A DNA stretch of 64,000 nt, from positions 372,001-436,000 of the forward strand of contig NZ_CANLNB010000001.1 of NCBI RefSeq assembly GCF_947492455.1, read 5' to 3'. Below the pieces are notes generated by a model. That model had not been told where the DNA came from. It did not search any database and was given only the letters and a program-made list of their open reading frames with translations. This DNA is from an uncultured Aliiroseovarius sp. GTDB taxonomy: Bacteria; Pseudomonadota; Alphaproteobacteria; Rhodobacterales; Rhodobacteraceae. The translations under genes and the position numbers were made by a program. Shown here piece after piece: positions 45,168 through 53,178 of the stretch (position 1 is its first letter; the number at the start of each line of letters is the position of its first letter).

Positions 45168-46463
45168 TTGGGCGTAGCAAAACCACATAACACTGAGGCA
45201 ATCCGCGCAAGCACTGTGCAAAACAACGCAGTGCGGCCTGATTCGATTCAGCGCATCCTGGTCGTTGACGACAGCCGCGCCCAACGCAGCCTGATGTCGC
45301 GATCACTGGCGAAACAAGGCTATCAGGTGACCGAGGCCGGATCGGGGCTGGAAGCGATCAAGCTGTTCGCCGCGCAGGACTTCGATCTGGTCCTGAGCGA
45401 CTGGATGATGCCCGGTATGGACGGGCTGGAGCTGTGTAAGGCTATTCGGGCGTACAATGCGAAGGGCTATGTCTATTTCATTTTGCTGACGTCGAAATCC
45501 GACAAAGACGCGGTGGCGCGCGGTTTGGATGTGGGGGCGGACGATTTCCTGGCCAAACCCTTCAATCCGGATGAACTGCGTGCGCGGATCGCGGCGGGTG
45601 GGCGCATTCTGTCGATGGAGCGGGAGCTTCAGGAAACCAACCGGCTGGTGTCCTCGGCGCTGGCAGAGCTGAAAACGCTCTATGATTCGCTGGATCGTGA
45701 TCTGGTCGAGGCGCGGAAAATGCAGCAGTCCTTGGTGCGGGAATCGTTCCGCGACTGGGGCCGGGCGGAGGTGTCCGTGCTGTTGAAACCCTGCGGCCAT
45801 GTGGGCGGCGATCTGGTGGGGTTCTTTGATGCCGGAAAAGACCACATCGCGTTCTATTCCATTGATGTGTCCGGGCACGGGATCGCCTCGGCGCTGTTGA
45901 CTGCACGGCTTGCGTCCTACCTGTCCGAAGGGTCGCCCACGCACAACATTGCCTTAATCGAGCGTGAAGATGGCGACCACCGCCGCCAACCTCCGGAAAT
46001 GGTCGCGACCCAGCTGAACACGCTTCTGACCAAGGACATGCTGTCCGAGCACTATTTTACGATGTTGTTTGGCTATCTGAACATGTCCACCGGCCAAGTC
46101 GAGTTCACCCAATGCGGGCACCCAAATGCTGTGATCCTGAACCGATCCGGCCGGGCGCAATTCATCGGAGATGGCGGAATGCCGATCGGCCTAATTTCGG
46201 CGGCAGAGTTCGAACGCCAAACCCTGAATTTGCACCCCGGAGAGCGGCTGATCTTCTATTCAGACGGCTTCACGGAATGCGAAAACACGCAGAAAGAACA
46301 GATTGAAGAACAAGGGTTTGGCGAGATCCTTGAACAAAACAGCGGTCTGACGAACGAGATGCTGTTTGACGCGATGGTCTGGGATCTGGATCGCTATGCC
46401 GGCGGGGAAGAATTCGGCGATGATCTGTCCTGTGTGATGGTGACTTACAAGTCCCCGACATAG
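45168..46463 (+). CDS. Response regulator with PP2C/SpoIIE-type serine phosphatase output
   Basis: A 431-residue two-domain regulator. The receiver domain (about residues 28-150) has the acidic pair Asp34-Asp35, phospho-acceptor Asp78 in LVLSDWMMPGMDG and Lys130 in FLAKPF. After a helical linker, the SpoIIE/PP2C phosphatase domain (about 200-430) has GHVGGDLVGFF, YSIDVSGHGIASALL and the final DDLSCVMV metal ligands. Proteins of this build dephosphorylate anti-anti-sigma factors in partner-switch systems. RbaY of Rhodobacter capsulatus is a possible counterpart. The start is probably TTG at 45168; no ATG fits. It overlaps the convergent Nudix gene by 19 nt. Confidence 0.85.
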   Translation: MGVAKPHNTEAIRASTVQNNAVRPDSIQRILVVDDSRAQRSLMSRSLAKQGYQVTEAGSGLEAIKLFAAQDFDLVLSDWMMPGMDGLELCKAIRAYNAKGYVYFILLTSKSDKDAVARGLDVGADDFLAKPFNPDELRARIAAGGRILSMERELQETNRLVSSALAELKTLYDSLDRDLVEARKMQQSLVRESFRDWGRAEVSVLLKPCGHVGGDLVGFFDAGKDHIAFYSIDVSGHGIASALLTARLASYLSEGSPTHNIALIEREDGDHRRQPPEMVATQLNTLLTKDMLSEHYFTMLFGYLNMSTGQVEFTQCGHPNAVILNRSGRAQFIGDGGMPIGLISAAEFERQTLNLHPGERLIFYSDGFTECENTQKEQIEEQGFGEILEQNSGLTNEMLFDAMVWDLDRYAGGEEFGDDLSCVMVTYKSPT

Positions 46464-46888
46464 GACCGGACGAAATGCCGATCGCCCGCGCTGTGCAGGA
46501 TCTTTGCGGCGATGGGGGCGGTACTCCAGATCGGGGTATGGTCCGGTTCAATTGGTGCACCGATCTGCCGAACGGGGACTGCCAGAAAAATGTGGCAGAT
46601 CTTTTCGGCCCACAGGTCGTATTCCGGCATGAAGGTGAACCGACGATAGGCGCCAAGTCGCACGGGATTGCGAATGGTCCAGCCGGTTTCTTCCATAACT
46701 TCGCGGTGCAGGGCGGCAATCGGGCTTTCCCCTGCATCAATGCCGCCGCCCGGCAATTGGTATTCGTCGAATTCCCCACCCTGATGAGTCAGCAGCAGAT
46801 CCCGCCCGTGTACAAGGATGGCATAGGCCCCCGGTCGCGGAGTATAGGCCTGATTTCTTTGCTTCGGAGCGCCAAATCTGCGGATCAT
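46445..46888 (-). CDS. Nudix hydrolase
   Basis: A 147-residue Nudix enzyme. The box GGIDAGESPIAALHREVMEETG matches the GX5EX7REUXEEXGU pattern and lies at about residues 47-69 (shown here in full because it defines the family). The substrate, a nucleoside diphosphate derivative, is not predictable. It overlaps the REC-PP2C gene tail to tail by 19 nt and is divergent from hslO. Confidence 0.85.
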   Translation of the reverse strand: MIRRFGAPKQRNQAYTPRPGAYAILVHGRDLLLTHQGGEFDEYQLPGGGIDAGESPIAALHREVMEETGWTIRNPVRLGAYRRFTFMPEYDLWAEKICHIFLAVPVRQIGAPIEPDHTPIWSTAPIAAKILHSAGDRHFVRSYVGDL

Positions 46889-46958
46889 CCCTTTTCCATC
46901 CGGTTGCTGCCACCATATAGACGCGGTATGCCAAGCTGAACGCCGATAGGAAACCCCA

Positions 46959-47960
46959 ATGACTCTTGGATCTCAAATCGCATGGGATGACACCATTCTG
47001 CCATTCCAACTGGACAACAGCGACATCCGCGGGCGTCTTCTACGCCTTGACGGAACGCTGGACACGATCCTGTCCCAACACAATTATCCCCCCGCGATCG
47101 AAGCGCTGGTGGCCGAAGCCGCCATGCTGACCGCGATGATCGGGCAAACGATCAAGCAAAGCTGGAAATTGTCGCTGCAAATCCGCGGTGATGGCCCCGC
47201 GCGCTTGATTGCCACCGATTACTACGCGCCGAAAAAGGCGGGCGAACCCGCCGAAATCCGCGCCTATGCCAGCTATGACGAAGAGCGTCTGGACCCCACC
47301 GGTCCCAGCTTTCCGCAGATCGGCAAAGGCATTTTCGCGATCCTGATCCAGCAAAAGGAAGGCCAGCAGCCCTATAAGGGCATGACGCCGCTTGCCGGGA
47401 ATTCGTTGTCTGATTGTGCGCAGGCGTATTTTGCACAGTCCGAACAGTTGCCGACCCGCTTCCACCTGACCTTTGGCAAATCGGTCTGGGCCGGCGGTCA
47501 GGAAGGCTGGCGTGCGGGCGGCGTGATGCTGCAACACATGCCGAAATCCTCGCCCCATGTGGCGGGTGAAGGTGGGTCGGGCGAAGGTGGGCTTCTGGCC
47601 CCAGCTGATCTGCTGAACGACGAAGACAGCGAAAACTGGAGCCGCGCCAACATCCTGTTGGATTCCGTCGAAGAACTGGAGCTCGTTGGCCCCTCGGTTC
47701 AACCGACCGAGCTGCTGGTTCGCCTGTTCCACGAAGAAGCACCGCGCGTCTATGATCCTCAGCCCCTGACTTTTGGCTGCCCCTGTTCCGAACAGCGTGT
47801 GCGCGACAGCCTGTCGATTTATTCCGAGCGGGATATCGGCCATATGACAAATGACGACGGTCGTGTGACGGCCGATTGCCAGTTCTGCGGGGCGCATTAC
47901 GATCTGGATCCGGCTACCGTTGGCAAGGATGCGAAGGGCGTGGATGGTGACAGCGCCTGA
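46959..47960 (+). CDS. hslO: Hsp33 redox-regulated chaperone
   Basis: Holding chaperone activated by disulfide formation and unfolding under oxidative stress. The 333-residue protein has the C-terminal zinc-binding redox switch FGCPCSEQRV followed by CQFCGAHYDL, giving the four cysteines as CxC and CxxC. Its end overlaps nudL by 17 nt, starting a run hslO-nudL-cca-RNA methyltransferase. Confidence 0.94.
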   Translation: MTLGSQIAWDDTILPFQLDNSDIRGRLLRLDGTLDTILSQHNYPPAIEALVAEAAMLTAMIGQTIKQSWKLSLQIRGDGPARLIATDYYAPKKAGEPAEIRAYASYDEERLDPTGPSFPQIGKGIFAILIQQKEGQQPYKGMTPLAGNSLSDCAQAYFAQSEQLPTRFHLTFGKSVWAGGQEGWRAGGVMLQHMPKSSPHVAGEGGSGEGGLLAPADLLNDEDSENWSRANILLDSVEELELVGPSVQPTELLVRLFHEEAPRVYDPQPLTFGCPCSEQRVRDSLSIYSERDIGHMTNDDGRVTADCQFCGAHYDLDPATVGKDAKGVDGDSA

Positions 47961-48549
47961 TCAAATCGCGCGCCTTCGGGCGGCCCTGTCCCTGCCGGGG
48001 ACGGGAAGCTCGGACTTTGATTTGTCGCCCGGCGTGAAGCCTTTGGCCGGGCGAAAACTGCGCCCCGCGGGCGTTTTGATGCCCTTTGTCGAAACCCGAA
48101 CCGGGTTGGAACTGGTGCTGACCAAACGGTCCTCGGCCTTGAAACATCACCCGGGGCAGATTGCCTTTCCGGGCGGCAAACGGGACGAAATAGACACTGA
48201 TATTCGTGCCACCGCCTTGCGCGAGGCGCATGAGGAAATCGGTCTGCAGCCCACGAATGTCGAGGTTCTGGGCCAATTGCCGGAGCACGAGACCGTCACC
48301 GGCTTCACCGTGACCCCCGTCTTGGGCTTGGTGACCACCGAGTTTACCCCAATCGTAGAACCCGGCGAGGTCGAGGAAGCATTCCGTGTGCCTTTCGACC
48401 ACGTCGCGGACTTGGCCAAGTTCAGCAGACAAGGACGGTATTGGCAGGGTCAAATGCGCTGGTACGAAACTGTGCCGCTTGGCCCGTACTATATCTGGGG
48501 CGCAACCGCGCGGATGTTGCGCGCATTGGCCGAAAGGCTGGCGCAATGA
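47944..48549 (+). CDS. CoA pyrophosphatase-type Nudix hydrolase (NudL-like)
   Basis: A 201-residue Nudix protein. The CoA-pyrophosphatase family signature LTKRSSALKHHPGQIAFPGG precedes the Nudix helix (ALREAHEEIGL). Such enzymes split coenzyme A or its oxidised forms. The frame is open back to 47920, but the ATG at 47944 gives the standard start and a 17-nt overlap with hslO. The stop overlaps the cca start as ATGA. Confidence 0.87.
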   Translation: MVTAPDQIARLRAALSLPGTGSSDFDLSPGVKPLAGRKLRPAGVLMPFVETRTGLELVLTKRSSALKHHPGQIAFPGGKRDEIDTDIRATALREAHEEIGLQPTNVEVLGQLPEHETVTGFTVTPVLGLVTTEFTPIVEPGEVEEAFRVPFDHVADLAKFSRQGRYWQGQMRWYETVPLGPYYIWGATARMLRALAERLAQ

Positions 48550-49691
48550 CGCGTATTCAGGGAGATTGGATCAACGACCCGGGCGCGCAGCGGGTTTGTG
48601 CCTTGCTGGCCGATGCGGGATATCAGGCCTATTTCGTCGGCGGGTGCGTGCGCAACGACCTGTTGGGGGTTGGGATCTCGGATCTGGACATGTGCACGGA
48701 TGCGCTGCCCGCGCGGGTGATGGAGTTGGCCGAAGCTGCCGGTCTGCGTGCGTTGCCCACCGGGATTGAGCACGGCACGGTGACGATTGTCATCGACCAT
48801 GAACCGTATGAGATTACGACCTATCGCAAAGACGTTCACACGGATGGGCGTCGTGCGGTCGTGGCGTTCTCGGACCGGATCGAGGATGACGCACATCGCC
48901 GCGATTTCACGATGAACGCGCTGTATGCCGATCCAACCGGGCAGGTTTTGGACCCGCTGGGCGGGCTTCCCGACCTGAATGCGCGCCGGGTGCGGTTCAT
49001 TGATGATGCGGGCGAGCGGATCCGCGAGGATTACCTGCGCACACTGCGGTTCTTCCGGTTTCATGCGTGGTATGGCGATGAAACTGCAGGTATTGATCCT
49101 GACGGTTTGGCCGCCTGTGCGGCGAATTTGGATGGATTAGAGACGCTTTCGAAGGAACGTGTTGGGTTGGAGATGCTGAAAATCCTCTCCGCGCCTGACC
49201 CCGCGCCCGCGATGGCGGCGATGGCGCAGTCGGGCGTATTGGCGCGGATCTTGTCCGGTGCGGATGCCTCGAAACTGGCGGTTCTGGTGCATCTTGAGGC
49301 CGATCTGGCGACAGACCCGCTGCGCCGTCTAGCGCTGTTGGGTGGGCAGGGCGTCGCGAAGGCATTCCGCCTGTCAAAGAAGCAAGCAAAGCAGCTAGAC
49401 GAGTTGCGCGATGGGATGGGGTCGTCCGCTTCGGTTGGCGAGTTGGCGTTCCGGTTGGGCGCCGACCAAGCGCGCAACATCGCGCTTTTGCGCGCTGTGA
49501 TGTTCGAAATACCTCTGCCAGATGGGCTGGACACCCAGATTGACGCTGGAGCTGCGGCCAAATTCCCCATCAAACCTGCCGACCTGATGCCCGACTTTTC
49601 CGGCCCCGCGCTGGGCGAGAAACTGCGCGAACTCGAAACCCGTTGGATCGCGTCTGGCTTTACCCTGACGCGCGAGGAGCTGTTGAAATGA
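48546..49691 (+). CDS. cca: CCA tRNA nucleotidyltransferase / poly(A) polymerase family
   Basis: Adds or repairs the 3' CCA end of tRNA. The 381-residue class II enzyme has the catalytic head YFVGGCVRNDLLG and DLDMCTDALP, then HRRDFTMNALY and the body motif RIREDYLRTLRFFRFH. The frame is open upstream to 48441, but the ATG at 48546 overlaps the nudL stop by 4 nt. The related poly(A) polymerase activity cannot be excluded from sequence. It overlaps the next gene as ATGA. Confidence 0.92.
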   Translation: MTRIQGDWINDPGAQRVCALLADAGYQAYFVGGCVRNDLLGVGISDLDMCTDALPARVMELAEAAGLRALPTGIEHGTVTIVIDHEPYEITTYRKDVHTDGRRAVVAFSDRIEDDAHRRDFTMNALYADPTGQVLDPLGGLPDLNARRVRFIDDAGERIREDYLRTLRFFRFHAWYGDETAGIDPDGLAACAANLDGLETLSKERVGLEMLKILSAPDPAPAMAAMAQSGVLARILSGADASKLAVLVHLEADLATDPLRRLALLGGQGVAKAFRLSKKQAKQLDELRDGMGSSASVGELAFRLGADQARNIALLRAVMFEIPLPDGLDTQIDAGAAAKFPIKPADLMPDFSGPALGEKLRELETRWIASGFTLTREELLK

Positions 49692-50911
49692 GTGACGTGA
49701 CTCACACCATCACCCGTCTGGGTCATCTGGGCGATGGGATCGCCGACGGACCGATCTTTGCGGCGCGCACCCTGCCGGGTGAAGTCGTGCGCGGTGACGT
49801 TGTGGGCGACCGGATCGAGACGCCGAAGATCGTCACGCCCTCGTCCGATCGGGTCAAACCCGCTTGCCCGCATTACAACGCCTGCGGGGGGTGTTCGTTG
49901 ATGCATGCCTCGGATGAGTTCGTGGCGGGATGGAAGACCGATATTGTCCGCACTGCGCTGAATTCCCATGGAATAGAGACTGATTTTAGGCCCATCCACA
50001 CCTCGCCTGCGCGCTCTAGACGCCGGGCTGTGCTGTCCGCGCGACGGGGCAAGAAGGCGCCGATTGTTGGCTTTCATGGCCGCCGGTCTGGCACAATCAC
50101 CGAGATTTCGGACTGTCATCTGATCCACCCCGAGATCCTGCAAGCCTTGCCCGCACTGGGCGAACTGACCGTGATTGGCGGCTCGCGGAAGGGCGAGCTG
50201 TCGATCAACGCGACGGTCTCGGACGTGGGTCTGGATGTGTCGGTCACGGGTGGCAAACCGCTGGACCGCGCGCTTGAATCCCAGTTGGGGCAGGCTGTAC
50301 ATCGGTTTGGTTTCGCCCACCTGTCGTGGGACGGCGAAGTGATCGCGATGGAAACCCCGCCGACGCAAAGCTTTGGGGCCGCCGCCGTGACGCCCCCGCC
50401 CGGTGCGTTCCTGCAAGCCACCCGCGAAGGCGAAGCCGCGCTTCTGGCTGCCGTGCGCGAGGCCGTTGGCGGTGCCGATCACATTGTGGACCTGTTTGCT
50501 GGCTGCGGCACCTTTGCGTTGCCCTTGGCGGAAAACGCCGTTGTGCACGCGGTCGAGGGCGAGGGCAGCATGTTGAAAACGCTGGATGCGGGCTGGCGGC
50601 ACGCCAAAGGTCTGCACAAAGTGACCGTCGAAACCCGCGATTTGTTCCGAAACCCGCTTTACGCCGAAGACCTGACCCGGTTTGACGCCGCAGTCATCGA
50701 CCCGCCGCGCGCTGGGGCCGAGGCGCAAATCGAACAGATTGCGGCGTCGGACCTGTCGGTTGTGGCAATGGTGTCATGTAACGCGATCAGTTTTGCGCGA
50801 GATGCCAAAATTTTGCTTGATGCAGGGTTTGAAATGGAGTGGTTACAGGTCGTGGACCAGTTCCGATGGTCCACACATACCGAGCAGGTGGCCAGTTTCC
50901 GGCGCAAATAA
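49688..50911 (+). CDS. TrmA/RumA-type class I SAM-dependent RNA methyltransferase
   Basis: A 407-residue uracil-C5 RNA methyltransferase family protein. A probable iron-sulfur site is formed by cysteines in ACPHYNACGGCSLMH (about residues 58-72). The SAM-binding core reads VDLFAGCGTFALPLA. DPPRAG and MVSCNAISFARD (the latter with the catalytic Cys) complete the signature. The RNA target is probably 23S rRNA, but the exact base is not predictable. The upstream in-frame ATG at 49643 is inside cca; 49688 is preferred. Confidence 0.9.
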   Translation: MSDVTHTITRLGHLGDGIADGPIFAARTLPGEVVRGDVVGDRIETPKIVTPSSDRVKPACPHYNACGGCSLMHASDEFVAGWKTDIVRTALNSHGIETDFRPIHTSPARSRRRAVLSARRGKKAPIVGFHGRRSGTITEISDCHLIHPEILQALPALGELTVIGGSRKGELSINATVSDVGLDVSVTGGKPLDRALESQLGQAVHRFGFAHLSWDGEVIAMETPPTQSFGAAAVTPPPGAFLQATREGEAALLAAVREAVGGADHIVDLFAGCGTFALPLAENAVVHAVEGEGSMLKTLDAGWRHAKGLHKVTVETRDLFRNPLYAEDLTRFDAAVIDPPRAGAEAQIEQIAASDLSVVAMVSCNAISFARDAKILLDAGFEMEWLQVVDQFRWSTHTEQVASFRRK

Positions 50912-50944
50912 GTCGGACCTGCCCAATAAAACAACGGGTGCCCC

Positions 50945-51439
50945 ATGAGGATCGTCGTCGCAATCGCAGCAGTGCTTGCCCTTCTTTTCACCGCGTCCTG
51001 CGGCGAGAAGGTAACCCGTTATGACGGGCCCGAGGTCACGCGGATCGTGGTGAACAAGGGTGCCCGGAAAATGTATCTTCTGCACGGCACCAAGATCCTG
51101 AAGCGCTATAATATCGACCTTGGCTTTGCCCCCAATGGGCACAAGCAGTTCGAAGGCGACGGCAAGACGCCCGAGGGGCGCTATGTCATTGATCGCCGCA
51201 ATCCCAACAGCGCCTTCTATTTGTCGATCGGTATTTCCTATCCGAACCGGAAAGACGTGGCGTATGCCCGCGCGCGCGGAAAGCCTCCGGGGGGCGAGAT
51301 CTTCATTCACGGTGGTCCGCGCCCCACGGATCCCAATGGTCCGGATTGGACGGCGGGCTGTATCTCGGTCACGAACCGCGAGATGCGCGAGATTTATACG
51401 ATGGTGCGGTTGGGAACGGTCATCGACATCCATCCCTAA
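50945..51439 (+). CDS. L,D-transpeptidase family lipoprotein (YkuD domain)
   Basis: A 164-residue exported protein. The signal peptide ends LFTASC, a plausible lipobox with Cys19. The YkuD domain has the catalytic motif IFIHGGPRP ... DWTAGCISVTNREM with the active cysteine. L,D-transpeptidases form 3-3 cross-links in peptidoglycan or attach proteins to it. It ends at a strong terminator. Confidence 0.87.
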   Translation: MRIVVAIAAVLALLFTASCGEKVTRYDGPEVTRIVVNKGARKMYLLHGTKILKRYNIDLGFAPNGHKQFEGDGKTPEGRYVIDRRNPNSAFYLSIGISYPNRKDVAYARARGKPPGGEIFIHGGPRPTDPNGPDWTAGCISVTNREMREIYTMVRLGTVIDIHP

Positions 51440-51443
51440 GACA

Positions 51444-51471
51444 AAGCCCGCCGAATTAGGCGGGCTTTTTT
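51444..51471. terminator. Terminator after the YkuD gene
   Basis: AAGCCCGCC / GGCGGGCTT stem with a 6-nt loop followed by TTTTTT. It lies between two convergent genes (51439 and 51488) and can serve both. Confidence 0.87.
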
Positions 51472-51487
51472 GTTGTATCGGAGTGGC

Positions 51488-51982
51488 TTAGGCGCCGGTT
51501 TCCAGAACCCACCAAATCTTGCCGTTGTCTTCTTGATGCCACGAGAACCCCATGTTGCGGGCACGCGGATCCATGATGATGCGGCGCGTGTCGGGGTTTG
51601 CCATCCATGCTGACAGGGTGGTCAGCTCGCTCTCGAAGGTCTCAGAAATCGTCTCGCCCAGATAAAGCCCCGGGTATCCCACGCGATTGGCGCGATCCAG
51701 CGGGGATGAGCCGTCCGAGCCGAAATGCCACGGGCGGTTTTGCACGGCCATATCCTGTGCGTGGGTCTTGGCGGCGGCGTTCAACTGGCTGTTCAGCTGT
51801 AAGGGCACAGCACCTGATGCTGCGCGCAGTTCATTTACAGAATCCAGCATCCGGTACTGGATACGCGAAGTTTGCGAGGACGAAATCCGGTAGACGCGTG
51901 TGCCGTCCCCGATATTGCCAGTGTTGGTCGTACAAGCTGTCAAAGCTGTTGCTGCGGCCAAGGCCAACAAAATCGCGCGCAT
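51488..51982 (-). CDS. CAP-domain (SCP-like) lipoprotein
   Basis: A predicted lipoprotein of 164 residues from the ATG at 51982. The signal peptide is MRAILLALAAATALTAC, with the lipobox Cys. The CAP domain has LNAAAKTHAQDMAVQNRPWHFGSD, then GETISETFES and a C-terminal WHQEDNGKIWWVLETG. The role of bacterial CAP proteins is poorly known. Alternative starts lie at 51994 and 52030. Divergent from a second L,D-transpeptidase gene. Confidence 0.82.
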   Translation of the reverse strand: MRAILLALAAATALTACTTNTGNIGDGTRVYRISSSQTSRIQYRMLDSVNELRAASGAVPLQLNSQLNAAAKTHAQDMAVQNRPWHFGSDGSSPLDRANRVGYPGLYLGETISETFESELTTLSAWMANPDTRRIIMDPRARNMGFSWHQEDNGKIWWVLETGA

Positions 51983-52151
51983 GGGTACTCTCATCAAAAT
52001 AATCTTGTTCAGGCGCTTCACTATAGACACTATGAAGCGAATTCAAACAACGGCTGCGTGATATTGCCGATTCACGCCGGTTTGAATTGCGACTGATGCT
52101 GTCGCGCAATATAGGATACGTGAATACAAGTTAGTTGATTGGAGTGGCGAT

Positions 52152-52754
52152 ATGAATGACACCCCCAAAACACAGATTGGCCGGCGTACATTTTTGACCG
52201 GTGTTGCCGCCGCTGCGGGTGGTGTGGCGTCGCCCGCACTTGCGCAGTTTGACAACTCGACCGAAGTTGAGCGTGACCTGACCGAGGTGGTGAAGCGGAA
52301 CATCTCCAGCTTCCGCACGTTGGATTGGCAGCCCTATTTCAGCAACACCCGAAACGGTGTGATCTTGGTGGATATCAGCTCGCGCTGTTTGCACTATTGG
52401 TCCGAAGATCAGTCGATCTACCGCCTGTACCCGACCTCGGTCCCGCTGAGCGAAGACCTGACCCGGCGCGGTCGCACCAGCGTGATCCGTAAGGTGGAAG
52501 GTCCATCCTGGGCACCGACCCCGGCGATGCGCAAGCGGAACCCGGAATGGCCCGCCTTTGTTGGCCCCGGCCCCGACAACCCGCTGGGCACCCATGCGCT
52601 GTATCTGGGCTGGAAGTACTACCGGATTCACGGAACGCACGACACGCGCAAGATCGGGCGTCAGTCGTCAAACGGCTGCATCGGCCTGTATAACGAACAC
52701 ATCGCCGAGCTGTTCGCCCTGACGAAGAATGGCGCGCAGGTTCTGTTGATCTGA
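52152..52754 (+). CDS. L,D-transpeptidase with Tat signal
   Basis: A 200-residue ErfK/YbiS-type transpeptidase. The N-terminus has a twin-arginine signal (GRRTFLTG) followed by a hydrophobic Ala/Gly-rich stretch and ALA-QF cleavage. The catalytic motif is RIHGTHDTRKIGRQSSNGCIGLYN (given in two parts here: HGTHD, then SSNGCIGL), with the active Cys. Export by Tat suggests folding before transport. It ends at its own terminator. Confidence 0.88.
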   Translation: MNDTPKTQIGRRTFLTGVAAAAGGVASPALAQFDNSTEVERDLTEVVKRNISSFRTLDWQPYFSNTRNGVILVDISSRCLHYWSEDQSIYRLYPTSVPLSEDLTRRGRTSVIRKVEGPSWAPTPAMRKRNPEWPAFVGPGPDNPLGTHALYLGWKYYRIHGTHDTRKIGRQSSNGCIGLYNEHIAELFALTKNGAQVLLI

Positions 52755-52777
52755 CCGCAGGCCACGCCAGAAACGAA

Positions 52778-52804
52778 AAAAGCCCCGCAATCTGCGGGGC
52801 TTTT
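52778..52804. terminator. Bidirectional terminator between L,D-transpeptidase gene and trxA
   Basis: AAAAGCCCCGCA / TGCGGGGCTTTT, a 12-bp perfect stem with a 3-nt loop, A-rich on the left and T-rich on the right. It serves two convergent genes. Confidence 0.88.
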
Positions 52805-52824
52805 CTTTTGGTTGTGTGCCGGGA

Positions 52825-53145
52825 TCAGACGCTTTCGTCGATCCACGACTGCAGGGCAGCTTTCGGCGCAGCGCCCACTTTGTTCGAGATCACCTGACCG
52901 TCTTTGAACATGAACAGCGCCGGAATGCCGCGCACGCCCATCTGAGCCGGCGAGTTCGGGTTCTCGTCCACGTTTACCTTCACGATTTTGACCTTGCCTT
53001 CATACTCGGTCGACAGCTCTTCCAGAGCCGGGCCGATCTGTTTGCAAGGGCCACACCATTCGGCCCAGAAATCGACCACTACGGGAATGTCCGAGTTGCG
53101 GACTTCTGCGTCAAAGGTGGCATCGGTGACAGCGACGGTTGCCAT
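52825..53145 (-). CDS. trxA: Thioredoxin
   Basis: A 106-residue thioredoxin with the active site Cys31-Gly-Pro-Cys34 ([14 protein letters not shown]), the cis-proline segment RGIPALFMF and the standard length. It lies 33 nt downstream of addA on the same strand and ends at a strong terminator. It is probably transcribed from its own promoter as well. Confidence 0.96.
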   Translation of the reverse strand: MATVAVTDATFDAEVRNSDIPVVVDFWAEWCGPCKQIGPALEELSTEYEGKVKIVKVNVDENPNSPAQMGVRGIPALFMFKDGQVISNKVGAAPKAALQSWIDESV

Positions 53146-53178
53146 GTGTGTTCTCCTAAAAATTTGGTTGGACAGAAC

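Noticed and set aside
49061-50728. 555-codon minus-strand frame opposite cca and the RNA methyltransferase
   Set aside because: Covers two well-supported genes on the other strand; no recognisable motif.
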